DNA from: Chloroflexota bacterium
Lineage (GTDB): Bacteria; Chloroflexota; Dormibacteria; Dormibacterales; Dormibacteraceae
Direction: 5' to 3'
Assembly (NCBI GenBank): GCA_005882115.1
Contig: VBEG01000027.1
Span: 20,138-84,137, forward strand
Length of the DNA stretch: 64,000 bases
Both the position numbers and the translations under genes were made by a program. The notes below the pieces were generated by a model. That model was not told the origin of the DNA. It made no database searches and worked only from the letters and a program-made list of their open reading frames with translations. Positions 42,231 through 51,453 of the stretch are shown here, piece after piece; positions within the stretch are counted from its first letter, which is position 1; every line of letters begins with the position of its first letter.

Positions 42231-44735
42231 TTGTATCCGTTTGAGAGATTTACTGAGCGGGCCAAGAAGGTTCTGACGCTTGCTCAAGAAGAAGCAGAAC
42301 GATCGCACCACAGCTATATCGGCACTGAGCATCTTCTCCTAGGGCTGCTCCGTGAAGGTGAAGGCCTGGCCGCCAAGGTTCTGAACAACCTTGGCGTAGA
42401 GATCGGCAAAGTCCGGCAGACCATCGAGTCGGTCCTCGGCCGGAACGAGCGGATCATCATCCAGCAGATCATCCCTACGTCGCGTGTGAAGAAGGTCATC
42501 GAGATCTCCTTCGAGGAAGCGCGGCGCATGGGTCACAACTACGTCGGCACCGAGCACCTGCTTTTGGGCTTGCTCATCGAGGGCGAGGGGATCGCCGCGC
42601 ATGTGCTCGAAGACCTCGGCGCGAACCTCGAGAAGGTGCGCACCGAGATCGAGCGCCTGCTCCACGACTCGAGCGCGGAGACCGAAGCGGAGCCCGCCCC
42701 GAAGAAGCCGTCCAAGACTCCGTTGCTGGACCAGTTCGGTCGCGACCTCACTGAGCTCGCGCGACGCAACCAGCTCGACCCGGTCATTGGACGGGAGACG
42801 GAGATCGAGCGCGTCATCCAGATCCTGAGCCGCCGCACCAAGAACAACCCCGCCCTGATTGGCGAGCCCGGGGTCGGGAAGACCGCAATCGCCGAGGGCC
42901 TCGCCCAGCAGATCAATCTCGGCAACGTCCCCGAGTCACTCCAGCACAAGCGCGTGCTGACTCTCGACATGGGCGCGCTTGTCGCGGGTACCAAATACCG
43001 CGGTGAATTCGAAGAGAGGCTCAAGAAGATCCTCGACGAGATCCGGTCCAGCCGCGAGGTCGTGTTGTTCATCGACGAGCTGCACACCCTCGTCGGCGCC
43101 GGGGCAGCCGAAGGTGCCATCGACGCCGCGAACATCCTGAAGCCCGCGCTCGCGCGCGGTGAGATCCAGTGCATCGGTGCGACGACGCTCAACGAGTACC
43201 GCAAGTACATCGAGAAGGACGCCGCGCTGGAGCGCCGCTTCCAGCCGGTCTATGTGGACCAGCCGTCGCTGACAGAAACCATCGACATCCTGAACGGCGT
43301 CAAGGCCCTGTACGAGAAGCATCACCGCGTGGTCATCACCGACGCCGCGGTTCAATCGGCGGCCGTGCTCAGCGACCGCTATGTCAGCGATCGCGCACTT
43401 CCCGACAAGGCGATCGACCTCATCGACGAGGCGTCGGCGCGCGTGCGCATGAAGCTGACCACGACTCCTGAAGATCTGAAAGAGCTCCAGAAGGAAATTC
43501 GCAAGCAGCGCGCGGAGCAGGATGACTCCGTCAACAAACAGGACTTCGAGGCCGCCGCAAGCGTGCGGGACAAGGTCAAGAAGCTGCAGGACAAGCTTGC
43601 CCTGAAAGAAGCCGCGTGGCGCGACAAGCTGGGCGAGACCGTGCCCGAGGTGGGTGAGGAGCACATCGCACAGATCGTGGCCGCGTGGACTGGCGTTCCC
43701 GTTTCGCGGCTCGTCGAGGAAGAGAGCGCGCGATTGCTTCGCATGGAAGAAGAGATCCACAAGCGCATGGTCGGCCAGGAGGAAGCGATCATCACCGTCT
43801 CGCAGGCGGTGCGACGCGCTCGCGCGGGGCTGAAGAATCCGCGACGGCCGATCGGCTCCTTCATCTTTCTGGGCCCGACGGGAATCGGCAAGACCGAGCT
43901 GGCCCGTGCACTCGCGGAATACCTCTTCGACTCCGAGGACGCGCTGATCAAGCTCGACATGTCGGAGTTCATGGAGCGCCACACCACCGCCCGCCTGGTG
44001 GGATCGCCGCCCGGGTACGTCGGCTACGACGAAGGCGGTCAGCTGACCGAGGCCGTGCGGCGCCGGCCCTACTCGGTGATCCTGTTCGACGAGATCGAGA
44101 AGGCGCACCCCGAGGTCTTCAACATGCTGTTGCAGATCCTCGAGGACGGTCGCCTCAGCGACGCGAAGGGCAAGATCGTGAACTTCGCGAACACCGTGAT
44201 CATCATGACCTCGAACCTCGGCATCCGCGACGTCAACCAGGCGGGCACCTCACTTGGTTTCCAGCCCGCGGTCGTCGACGAGACGGAGGAGGTCGAGCGA
44301 CGCCACCAGAACACGAAGCAGAAGATCGACGACGAGCTGAAGCGGATGTTCCGCCCCGAGTTCTTGAACCGCGTCGACGCGGTCGTCGTCTTCAAGAGCC
44401 TGACCACGCACCAGATCCGCGAGATCGTCGACCTGCAGCTGAACCGGCTGAGCAAGCACCTGGCCGAGCAGCAGATCACGATCGAGGTCACCGACGCGGC
44501 GAAGGACCTGCTGGCGAAAGAGGGTTACGACCGGACGTATGGCGCGCGCCCGCTGCGGCGTGTCATCACGAGCCGGATCGAGGACCAGCTTTCCGAGCAC
44601 CTGCTCCGCGGCAAGATCGCGCGAGGCGACGTCGTCCAGATCGACGTCGAGGGCGAGGATGGGCTCAAGTTCACGCCGGTGAAGCACAAGCACAAGGAGC
44701 CGGCCGCGGCAGGTCCGGCGCCCGCGAAAAGCTAG
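42231..44735 (+). CDS. clpC: ATP-dependent Clp protease ATPase subunit ClpC
   Basis: An 834-residue HSP100 unfoldase. Two Clp N repeats lie in residues 3-145 with the [10 protein letters not shown] signature in both halves. AAA1 has GEPGVGKT and a UVR-containing middle domain follows near 415-450. AAA2 has GPTGIGKT. The C-terminus carries the basic linker. It unfolds substrates for ClpP. TTG 42231 gives the conserved [14 protein letters not shown] start, with AGGAGG upstream at ~42216. In Bacillota this gene precedes radA; here an 8.7-kb insertion separates them. Confidence 0.95.
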   Translation: MYPFERFTERAKKVLTLAQEEAERSHHSYIGTEHLLLGLLREGEGLAAKVLNNLGVEIGKVRQTIESVLGRNERIIIQQIIPTSRVKKVIEISFEEARRMGHNYVGTEHLLLGLLIEGEGIAAHVLEDLGANLEKVRTEIERLLHDSSAETEAEPAPKKPSKTPLLDQFGRDLTELARRNQLDPVIGRETEIERVIQILSRRTKNNPALIGEPGVGKTAIAEGLAQQINLGNVPESLQHKRVLTLDMGALVAGTKYRGEFEERLKKILDEIRSSREVVLFIDELHTLVGAGAAEGAIDAANILKPALARGEIQCIGATTLNEYRKYIEKDAALERRFQPVYVDQPSLTETIDILNGVKALYEKHHRVVITDAAVQSAAVLSDRYVSDRALPDKAIDLIDEASARVRMKLTTTPEDLKELQKEIRKQRAEQDDSVNKQDFEAAASVRDKVKKLQDKLALKEAAWRDKLGETVPEVGEEHIAQIVAAWTGVPVSRLVEEESARLLRMEEEIHKRMVGQEEAIITVSQAVRRARAGLKNPRRPIGSFIFLGPTGIGKTELARALAEYLFDSEDALIKLDMSEFMERHTTARLVGSPPGYVGYDEGGQLTEAVRRRPYSVILFDEIEKAHPEVFNMLLQILEDGRLSDAKGKIVNFANTVIIMTSNLGIRDVNQAGTSLGFQPAVVDETEEVERRHQNTKQKIDDELKRMFRPEFLNRVDAVVVFKSLTTHQIREIVDLQLNRLSKHLAEQQITIEVTDAAKDLLAKEGYDRTYGARPLRRVITSRIEDQLSEHLLRGKIARGDVVQIDVEGEDGLKFTPVKHKHKEPAAAGPAPAKS

Positions 44736-44740
44736 AAACT

Positions 44741-44870
44741 CTTCCCCCTTGTGGGGAAGCACCGCCCGAAGGGCCCCTCCGGCCCTTACCTTCCCCGCTT
44801 GCCGGGGAAGGTGGACCTGTCGCGCCGCGACCGGGCCGGATGGGGCGCCACCTCCCCATAAATGGGGAGG
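44741..44870. repeat. cluster of three GC-rich palindromes
   Basis: CTTCCCC..GGGGAAG (44741-44759), ACCTTCCCC..GGGGAAGGT (44788-44812) and CCTCCCCATAAATGGGGAGG (44851-44870) lie in the gap between clpC and the response regulator. They include a hairpin GGGCCCCTCCGGCCC at 44771-44785. They could form a bidirectional terminator, but lack U tracts. Confidence 0.7.
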
Positions 44871-44882
44871 AGTTAGATCGAT

Positions 44883-45305
44883 CTACTTCCGGAGCCAGTC
44901 GGCCAGGCGCTGGGACAGCCGGGCCGGCGTGGTCTGGCTCTTGATCATGTGGTCGAGCGCACCGAGCTTGGCGCCACGCTCGACCAGTTCCTTCTCATTC
45001 CAGTTCGAAAGGATGACGACCGGGATATGCTCCGTCGTCGGGTCCGCCCGCAGCGCTTCGAGGACGCTGAGTCCATCGAGTTTGGGAAGCCTTATGTCCA
45101 GAAAGATGATGTCAGGGTGCAAAGTCCTTGCTTTTTCCAAGGCGATCAGACCATCGCCAGCGATGTCGACTGAGTACCCGTCCAGCTCGAGCTTGAGGCG
45201 GTACATCTGAGCCACCAGCGCATCGTCCTCGACGAAGAGGACTGTTACGTCATCTGGGTCCGGGGTCGCATGTTGACTCAATTCCCATGCCTTCTCTTCG
45301 TGCAA
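44883..45305 (-). CDS. single-domain response regulator (CheY-like)
   Basis: A 140-residue protein of one receiver domain. Acidic pair EDD, the phospho-acceptor Asp in IIFLDIRLPKLDG, and Lys in HMIKSQ are present. There is no DNA-binding output domain; it may act through protein contacts. TTG 45305 is the first start. It diverges from the membrane gene at 45348 and converges with clpC. No cognate histidine kinase is adjacent. Confidence 0.85.
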   Translation of the reverse strand: MHEEKAWELSQHATPDPDDVTVLFVEDDALVAQMYRLKLELDGYSVDIAGDGLIALEKARTLHPDIIFLDIRLPKLDGLSVLEALRADPTTEHIPVVILSNWNEKELVERGAKLGALDHMIKSQTTPARLSQRLADWLRK

Positions 45306-45347
45306 CGCTTAGCCGGTAGCTTTGCGACCGGACTTTGAATTAGAAAA

Positions 45348-46172
45348 GTGAGCGTGTTGGTTCCGCTCCGCCTGCGCCCCCTGGAAATCGGCGACCTTCT
45401 GGACGAGACGTTTCGCATGTACCGCCGGCACTTCTGGCTCTTCGCGGGCATCTCCGCCCTGCTTGCCATCCCTTCAGCCGCGTCGTCGGGCTTCAACATC
45501 TTTGCTGTCTTCGGCTCGCTCTTTCAGCCTGCTTCGCAGCTCGACAGCACGACATACATCGAGTCGCAGCTCGCGCAGATCGTTGCTCTTCTGATCAACC
45601 TTGCCCTTCTGCCGTTTGGGTTCGGGGCTGTCACATACGCGGCATGCGAGTCTGCGCTGGGCAGGCAGGTGACGCCAGGTGGAGTCTTCATGGCCGTCCT
45701 GCGCCGCTACTTTCCGCTCCTTGGTTTCTTCCTCTTGATCGTCGTCATGGCGATTGTTTTCTGCCTCATCCCGCTATGGGCCTGGATCTGGGTCAACTGG
45801 ATCGCCGTCGTGCCGATGATGTTCGTAGAGAACATTGGGCTGGGCGCGGCGATGAGCCGAAGCTGGCGGCTGGTCGCGGGCAGGTGGTGGCGCACCTTCC
45901 TGATCGTGTTCCTGCTCGGCGTTCTCACGTACGTGGTCAGGACCGCGTTGGTCGCGTTCGCGGTCGTGCCGGTGGCCGCACTCTCGCTCTTTTTCTCCTC
46001 GTACATCCTGTTGGCGATCGCCGGCGCGATCAACGTCATCGTCGACGCCGTGGTCAACCCCGTCCTGCAGATCGCGGTGGTGCTGATCTACTTCGATCTG
46101 CGAGTCCGTCGCGAGGCGCTCGACCTTTTCCAAATGGCGCACCGCCTGGCTGTGCGGCCCGCCACGCCTTGA
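45348..46172 (+). CDS. polytopic membrane protein, DUF7847-like
   Basis: A 274-residue protein. After LRPLEIGDLLDETFRMYRRH, a motif shared by glycerophosphodiester-phosphodiesterase membrane-domain-like proteins, come about six transmembrane helices. The YFDLRVRREALDLFQMA segment near the C-terminus is also family-typical. It may act in membrane transport or as a scaffold for the following DUF4129 protein, whose start overlaps as TTGA. Function unknown. Confidence 0.75.
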   Translation: MSVLVPLRLRPLEIGDLLDETFRMYRRHFWLFAGISALLAIPSAASSGFNIFAVFGSLFQPASQLDSTTYIESQLAQIVALLINLALLPFGFGAVTYAACESALGRQVTPGGVFMAVLRRYFPLLGFFLLIVVMAIVFCLIPLWAWIWVNWIAVVPMMFVENIGLGAAMSRSWRLVAGRWWRTFLIVFLLGVLTYVVRTALVAFAVVPVAALSLFFSSYILLAIAGAINVIVDAVVNPVLQIAVVLIYFDLRVRREALDLFQMAHRLAVRPATP

Positions 46173-47080
46173 ACCGAGCACGGCTGGCGCGTTGCATCGC
46201 CTCGCTCGCGCTGGCGGCGGCGCTTACGAGCGCGACTGTGCTGACTGCGGCCGCCGACCCGGTGCTTCCACCCCGGTACGCCGAGGCGGTTCAACGGGCA
46301 TACGACCTCATCCAGAACGCGTCGCCGCAAGATGCGTCGCCGGCGACGGCCGCAGTCCAGGTGCTGACGGAGAGCACGGGCAACACGCAGCCGGAGATCC
46401 TCAGCGACCTCAAGGCGCGACCGCCGCTTTACGACGACGCGAGGGCGCGACTGAGCTCACTCCTGGCGGCCTTGCTCCAGCCCATGACGACGTCCGATCC
46501 GTCCCTCGCCGCCCAGCGATTGCACGAAGTGATGTCGATGAGCAGGTACGACGCGCTCCACCGGCCGCCGTCGCTCATCGACCGTTTCACGCAATGGGTC
46601 CAGGACCGGATCACCGCACTGCTGCGGCTGCTGTTCGGCAACCGAGCCGGACCCCAGGCGCCGCTCTGGTGGTACTACGCAGTGGGTATGGCGGTGGTCG
46701 CGGCCCTCGTGTTCCTTGTGGTCCGGGCTTCGCGAGGCCGCTTCGCACAGGCGCGTAGCTTGCCCGCCGGGGGCCCGCGTCCGCCGGCTGACTTCTTCGC
46801 CGAGGCCGATCGCCTCGCGGCGGCCGGTGATCGCGTCGGCGCGATTCGCGCTCTCTGCGCTGGGGTCGCAGCCACGCTCGCGGGCGAGCGCACGTGGGAG
46901 GGAAGCCCGCTCACAGTGCGTGAGATCTTCATGCGCGCGCCAGACTTCTCCAGCCTGCGCGCCTTGCTGGTGCCATTCGAGGCGGCCGTGTACGGAGGGC
47001 GCGATGTGGACGCCGCGACTTATGCAACAGCTGCCCGAGTGGCGGCCGCGTTCCGTCAGCCGGCGCAGGAGGCCGCGTGA
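46169..47080 (+). CDS. DUF4129 protein
   Basis: A 303-residue membrane protein. Signal peptide at residues 1-30, external helical region, one transmembrane helix near 165-187, then a C-terminal DUF4129 domain with GDRVGAIRALCAGVAATLAGE and FEAAVYGGRDVD. TTG 46169 overlaps the preceding stop. The family occurs with MoxR ATPases and DUF58 proteins, perhaps in cell-envelope maturation; that role is inferred from context. Confidence 0.82.
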   Translation: MNRARLARCIASLALAAALTSATVLTAAADPVLPPRYAEAVQRAYDLIQNASPQDASPATAAVQVLTESTGNTQPEILSDLKARPPLYDDARARLSSLLAALLQPMTTSDPSLAAQRLHEVMSMSRYDALHRPPSLIDRFTQWVQDRITALLRLLFGNRAGPQAPLWWYYAVGMAVVAALVFLVVRASRGRFAQARSLPAGGPRPPADFFAEADRLAAAGDRVGAIRALCAGVAATLAGERTWEGSPLTVREIFMRAPDFSSLRALLVPFEAAVYGGRDVDAATYATAARVAAAFRQPAQEAA

Positions 47081-48201
47081 GGCCGGCTCGAGGCTGGATC
47101 GTCGCGGCCGTGCTCGCGATCCTGCTCGCGGCCGCGATCTATTTCTTGCAACCGCATGCAGACTCGCCCGAGCACAGCTCCAGCAGCGATGCCGCCAACG
47201 GCGCATCGGCGGTGCTTCTTTTTGCGGAGGCGATGGGGCACCAGACCTCTCAGGTGACCGGGTCGTTTGACACGCCCTCTCCTTTCAGTGTGATGTTCGT
47301 CTTCACGCCGACGAGTCCCTATACCGCTGACGAGGCCGACCGGCTGCGGCAGTGGGTGCGGGACAGCGGCGGACTTCTCATCTACGCCTCGGAGCAGGGC
47401 GACCCTGAGCTCGACCGCTCGCTTGGGGTCAGCAGATTCGACGGCTTCGCCGGGGGTGGGCGATACGCGGCGACGGCGCCGACGCTTGCCGGCGTGACGG
47501 CTGTGTCCGGCGGCGATGCGATCGTGCCGCTGGATCCGTCGGCCACCCAGGTACCGCTCCTGCGCACGCCCGACGGTTTTGTCGCGGGGTACGTGCAGCA
47601 GCTCGGGATTGGTCACGTCGTCGTCCTGGCCGACCCGCTCGTCCTGTGCAACGGCTACCTCGAGAAAGCCGACAACGGGGTTTTGCTTGCAGATCTCATC
47701 AGCGCGTCGGGCGCGGGCGCGGCAGTAACGTTCGACGAGTACCACCACGGACTGACGGCGAGCGATTTCGCGCCGCAGTCGTGGATCACGACCCCATGGG
47801 GCGCTGCGTTGCTGTGGCTGCTGGTCGCGGTCTTCTTCGGCCTGGTACTCCGCGGCCGGAGGTTTGGCCCTCTCGTCGGCCGACCGGCGGAGGTCGCGCG
47901 TTCGGACGCGGAGTGGTCGGTCGCGGTCGGCCAGCTCCTGCGTCGGTCGAGCGCGCGGGCGGTGACGCTGGGCTTGCTCGCCACAGCGACGGAGCGGGCC
48001 GTCGCCTCGCGGACCGGACTTCCGCTGCAGCCGCGCGAGCGCTTCTGGAATGCTCTGTGGGTGCGCGCGCCCGAGGTGGCCGGCGAGCTGGCCGAGGTGG
48101 AGAACTCCCTGTTCGCCGCGTCCGCGAGCGAAGGACAGCTTTTGCAGGCGGCGCGCCGGCTCCATGACATCGCGCACCCGGTGACGGGAAAGCCTCGTTG
48201 A
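47077..48201 (+). CDS. DUF4350 membrane protein
   Basis: A 374-residue protein with an N-terminal anchor (residues 5-22) and a second helix near 240-258. Between them lies an exported DUF4350 domain resembling a type-1 glutamine amidotransferase-like fold (FVFTPTSPYTADEADRLRQWVRDSGGLLIYAS). The C-terminal part is cytoplasmic. GTGA overlaps with the DUF4129 gene. It is part of the MoxR block. No catalytic activity is demonstrated for the family. Confidence 0.82.
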   Translation: MRPARGWIVAAVLAILLAAAIYFLQPHADSPEHSSSSDAANGASAVLLFAEAMGHQTSQVTGSFDTPSPFSVMFVFTPTSPYTADEADRLRQWVRDSGGLLIYASEQGDPELDRSLGVSRFDGFAGGGRYAATAPTLAGVTAVSGGDAIVPLDPSATQVPLLRTPDGFVAGYVQQLGIGHVVVLADPLVLCNGYLEKADNGVLLADLISASGAGAAVTFDEYHHGLTASDFAPQSWITTPWGAALLWLLVAVFFGLVLRGRRFGPLVGRPAEVARSDAEWSVAVGQLLRRSSARAVTLGLLATATERAVASRTGLPLQPRERFWNALWVRAPEVAGELAEVENSLFAASASEGQLLQAARRLHDIAHPVTGKPR

Positions 48202-49163
48202 CCGGTACTGCTTCCACCACCGCAACCGACTTCTTCGCGCGTTTCCGCGAGCAACTCGCGAAGGCGATCGTGGGCCAGGACGACGCGATCCGGCTGTGCG
48301 CCATCGCGCTCATCGCGCAGGGCCACGTGCTCCTCGAGGGTGTGCCCGGCACGGGCAAGACCTTGCTGGCCAAGGCGATCGCGCGGGCCCTGACCCTCGA
48401 GTACGGCCGCGTCCAGTTCACGCCTGACCTGATGCCCGCGGACATCCTCGGCACCTCGGTCTTCGACCTGGCCACGAGGACGTTTGGGCTGCGACGCGGG
48501 CCGATCTTCACGAACATCCTGCTCGCCGATGAGATCAATCGCGCGCCCGCGAAAGTCCAGTCCGCCCTGCTGGAGGCGATGGAGGAACGCGGCGTCACCC
48601 TCGAGGGCCAGCAACTTCCTCTTCCGGCGCCGTTCTTTGTGATGGCGACGCAGAACCCGATCGAGTACGAGGGCACATACCCGTTGCCCGAAGCGCAGCA
48701 GGACCGATTCCTGTTCAAGGTCCGCCTCGACTACCCGTCGCCTGCCGACGAGATGGAAGTGCTGCGGCGCTGGGAGTCAGGCATCGAGCTGCGGGACCCG
48801 GTCAAGGCTGGCGTGGAGCCTGTCCTCAGCGCCGCCGACATCGAGGCGTGCCGGGCGCACGTTTCACGGGTCGTGCTTGACGAGAAGATCCGCCGCTACG
48901 TGGTCGACCTGGCGTCGGCCACCCGGGCCGCGCCTGAGATCGCGTTGGGTGCCAGCACGCGAGCTGAGGTTTTGCTGATGCTCGGCGCGCGCGCCTACGC
49001 TGCATTCGACGGCCACGAGTTCGTCACGCCCGACCACGTCAAGGCGTTGCTGGCGCCGGCGTTTCGCCATCGCCTCATCCTTCGCCCGGAAGCGGAGGTC
49101 GCAGGTCAGACGCCTGACAGCGTGCTGGACGCGGTCGCGAGCCGCGTCGTACCGCCGCGCTGA
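48198..49163 (+). CDS. MoxR-family AAA+ ATPase
   Basis: A 321-residue AAA+ chaperone. Walker A EGVPGTGKT is near residues 46-54, Walker B LLADEINRAP near 110-119, and MATQNPIEYEGTYPLPEAQQDRF includes the sensor and arginine finger. TTG 48198 overlaps the upstream stop. MoxR proteins help assemble or insert metal cofactors into von Willebrand-domain proteins; the next gene is the typical DUF58 partner. Confidence 0.94.
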   Translation: MTGTASTTATDFFARFREQLAKAIVGQDDAIRLCAIALIAQGHVLLEGVPGTGKTLLAKAIARALTLEYGRVQFTPDLMPADILGTSVFDLATRTFGLRRGPIFTNILLADEINRAPAKVQSALLEAMEERGVTLEGQQLPLPAPFFVMATQNPIEYEGTYPLPEAQQDRFLFKVRLDYPSPADEMEVLRRWESGIELRDPVKAGVEPVLSAADIEACRAHVSRVVLDEKIRRYVVDLASATRAAPEIALGASTRAEVLLMLGARAYAAFDGHEFVTPDHVKALLAPAFRHRLILRPEAEVAGQTPDSVLDAVASRVVPPR

Positions 49164-49165
49164 GC

Positions 49166-50488
49166 TTGGTCCGCGGCCTAGCGCCGCAGCCAAAGCTCAT
49201 CTGGGCTGTGGCCATTGGAGCGGGACTCATCGCGCTCGCGGTCGCGTCGCCGTTGCTCGGCTTCGTGGCGGTCGTCTACCACCTGGGCCTCGTGATCGTT
49301 GCCGGGCGCGACCTCGCGTTGCTGCCCGGCCGGAGCGGATACGTATTGCGGCGGACCGTGCCCGAACCGTTCTCTCTGGGCGAGCCCGAAGACGTGACCG
49401 TCGTGGTGCAAAACCCCGCGGCGGCCGGCCTTTTCGGCAAAGTCGCCGACCACGCTCCGGACGCGCTGCGGGCCACGCCGCGGCAGGTGGCCGGACGCTT
49501 CGACGCCGGGGGCGTGCTCAAGATCGCCTACCGCACGTATTCACCAAAGCGAGGCGCTTACGTGTTCGGTCCGATCGACCTGCAGGTGTGGCGTGACGAA
49601 GGATGGTGGCGCCGGCAGGTCAGGCTGGCGCAGCCGGAGGAGGTCGCGGTGTTCCCGAACGTCGTCGCCATCAAGCGCATCCAGCTCTCGCTGAGACGAG
49701 GGCTGCGAGCCATGGTGGGGATGCGCCGCGCCCGGCCGCCAGGTGCCTCGACTGCTTTCGCGGGCTTGCGCGACTACGTCCGGGGCGACGACATCCGCCG
49801 CGTAAGCTGGACCGCCACCGCCAGACGGGACCGCCCGGTCATGGTCGAGGTCGAGGCCGAACGGGGACAGCAGGTGATCATCGCGCTCGATTGCGGTCGG
49901 TTGATGACCGCTCCGGCGGGCGACCTCGACAAGCTGGATCACGCGGTCAACGCCGCGCTGATGCTGGCCTGGGTCGCGCAAGCCTTCGGAGATCGCGTCG
50001 GAATGATGACCTTCGACGACCGCGTCACCGGGTTCATCAAGCCGGAGCGGGGTACGGCTCAGCTGCGCCGCATCACCGAAGCGCTCTACTCGGTGAAGTC
50101 GGAATACGTCGAGCCCGATTTCGGCCACGCCATGACGCACCTTGCGCTCCGGGTCGGAAGGCGATCGATGGTGGTCTTGCTCACAGATGTGCAGGACCCC
50201 GAGGCGTCGCGCGAGCTGGTCGCGCACGCGCTTCGCCTCGCGGCGCGCCACCTGGTGCTCGTGGTCGCGATGTCGGACCCGTCTGTCCTCAGCGCGCGGG
50301 ACGGCCCGATCAACAGCACCAACCGGGCGTATGAATGGGCGGCGGCGGAAGAGTTCGTGTCGAGCCGCCGGGAGAGCTTCGAGCTGCTGCGGCGTGGGGG
50401 AGTTTTAGGCCTGGACGTGGTCGCCGGTAAGTTGTCGCCGTCCCTGGTCGAGCGCTACTTGGAGCTCAAGGAGCGCGCCCTTCTTTGA
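49166..50488 (+). CDS. DUF58 protein with vWA-like fold
   Basis: A 440-residue protein. Two membrane helices at residues 10-45, a beta region, the DUF58 signature VRGDDIRRVSWTATARRDRPVMVEVE, then a vWA-like domain with ALDCGRLM and ALRVGRRSMVVLLTDVQDPE. TTG 49166 is 2 nt after the MoxR stop. DUF58-MoxR pairs are common in bacteria and act as chaperone and client. Its 3' end overlaps the minus-strand SpoIIM gene by 84 bp. Confidence 0.9.
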   Translation: MVRGLAPQPKLIWAVAIGAGLIALAVASPLLGFVAVVYHLGLVIVAGRDLALLPGRSGYVLRRTVPEPFSLGEPEDVTVVVQNPAAAGLFGKVADHAPDALRATPRQVAGRFDAGGVLKIAYRTYSPKRGAYVFGPIDLQVWRDEGWWRRQVRLAQPEEVAVFPNVVAIKRIQLSLRRGLRAMVGMRRARPPGASTAFAGLRDYVRGDDIRRVSWTATARRDRPVMVEVEAERGQQVIIALDCGRLMTAPAGDLDKLDHAVNAALMLAWVAQAFGDRVGMMTFDDRVTGFIKPERGTAQLRRITEALYSVKSEYVEPDFGHAMTHLALRVGRRSMVVLLTDVQDPEASRELVAHALRLAARHLVLVVAMSDPSVLSARDGPINSTNRAYEWAAAEEFVSSRRESFELLRRGGVLGLDVVAGKLSPSLVERYLELKERALL

Positions 50489-51433
50489 AGAGCGACCGGT
50501 GAGCAGCAGGTAGGAGTAGAAGAGCAAGCCGGTCGTCAGCCCGATCGCGACCTTGAGGGCGAAGGGCGCGCCGGACGGCGAGATGTTGCCCTCGATCGTG
50601 CCCGCGATCACGAGCAGCGGCGCCAGGCCGAGCAAGAGCGTAAACGCTCGGCGGGCCGCGATCACCAGGGCGTCGGACCGCTTTCGGTTGCCGGGCGAGA
50701 CCAGCGCCCAACCCATCATCAATCCGCCCGCGCCCTGCGCGATCACGATCGACAGCTCGAGCACCCCATGCGCGATCACGAACTCGAACAGGCCACCGGC
50801 CAATCCGTAGGCCTGCGTCAAACCGAAGAGTCCGCCGAGGCTGATCCCGTTCGAGATCATCACCCAGATCACCGGCAGTCCGAACACGATGCCGAGCGCG
50901 AATGCGAGGATCGAGACGTAGATGTTGTTCACCATGATCAATCCCGCCACCTGCACCCGCTCCTCCTGCGGGATCTGCGTCCAGAGTTGGTGATGATGCA
51001 CCCGATCGATCAGCCTGGGGTCGGCGATGGTGTAGGCGGCGTCGGGATTCGCGAGGACTACGAAGAAGGCGATCAGCGCCGGCACGAACATCAGCGCGCC
51101 GGCGGCGAGGAGGTACGGCCATGCCTCGCGATAAGTGCGCGGAAGGGTCTCGATGTAGAAGCGCTTGATCCGTTTCCACACCTCTCCGCCGCGGCGATAG
51201 ACGATGCCGTGGCCGCGCGCCACGAGCCCGTTCAGGTAACGCTGCACGGGCTCACCCGGCCAGTCGCGCTGCGCGCGAGCCAAGTCGGCTGTCGCTCGCC
51301 GGTACAGCGCGGCCATGGTCAGCACCTGGGCGGGGGTGAGCGCGTTGAGGTGGCCAGAGTTGGCGCGCGCGAGCAGGTCCTCGAGCCGGTTCCAGTCCTC
51401 GCGCCTCGCCGCCACGAAGTCTTCCGCCCTCAC
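50405..51433 (-). CDS. SpoIIM family membrane protein
   Basis: A 342-residue protein with about six helices. N-terminal cytoplasmic helices lead into EAWPYLLAAGALMFVPALI; MVNNIYVSILAFALGIVFGLP and FEFVIAHGVLELSIVIAQGAG are SpoIIM family signatures. In sporulators SpoIIM works with peptidoglycan hydrolases; in other bacteria, as here, it accompanies RDD and MoxR/DUF58 genes. GTG 51433 is supported by TATTGT with a 6-nt spacer. It is 20 bp from the divergent RDD gene. Its last 84 bp overlap DUF58. Confidence 0.88.
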   Translation of the reverse strand: MRAEDFVAARREDWNRLEDLLARANSGHLNALTPAQVLTMAALYRRATADLARAQRDWPGEPVQRYLNGLVARGHGIVYRRGGEVWKRIKRFYIETLPRTYREAWPYLLAAGALMFVPALIAFFVVLANPDAAYTIADPRLIDRVHHHQLWTQIPQEERVQVAGLIMVNNIYVSILAFALGIVFGLPVIWVMISNGISLGGLFGLTQAYGLAGGLFEFVIAHGVLELSIVIAQGAGGLMMGWALVSPGNRKRSDALVIAARRAFTLLLGLAPLLVIAGTIEGNISPSGAPFALKVAIGLTTGLLFYSYLLLTGRSSKKGALLELQVALDQGRRQLTGDHVQA

Positions 51434-51439
51434 TTCACG

Positions 51440-51445
51440 ACAATA
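51440..51445 (-). promoter_or_regulatory. -10 hexamer for leaderless spoIIM-like gene
   Basis: Minus-strand TATTGT, then CGTGAA and GTG at 51433. The divergent RDD gene has an overlapping TAACGA on the plus strand (51444-51449), a poorer match. Confidence 0.55.
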
Positions 51446-51453
51446 ACGAACAG

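Noticed and set aside
44741..44870. Rho-independent terminators
   Set aside because: The palindromes lack U tracts and the same family occurs inside coding sequences, so termination is not their defining role.
50405..51433. Sporulation capacity inferred from SpoIIM
   Set aside because: SpoIIM relatives are widespread in non-sporulating bacteria next to RDD and MoxR genes; no other sporulation genes in the window.
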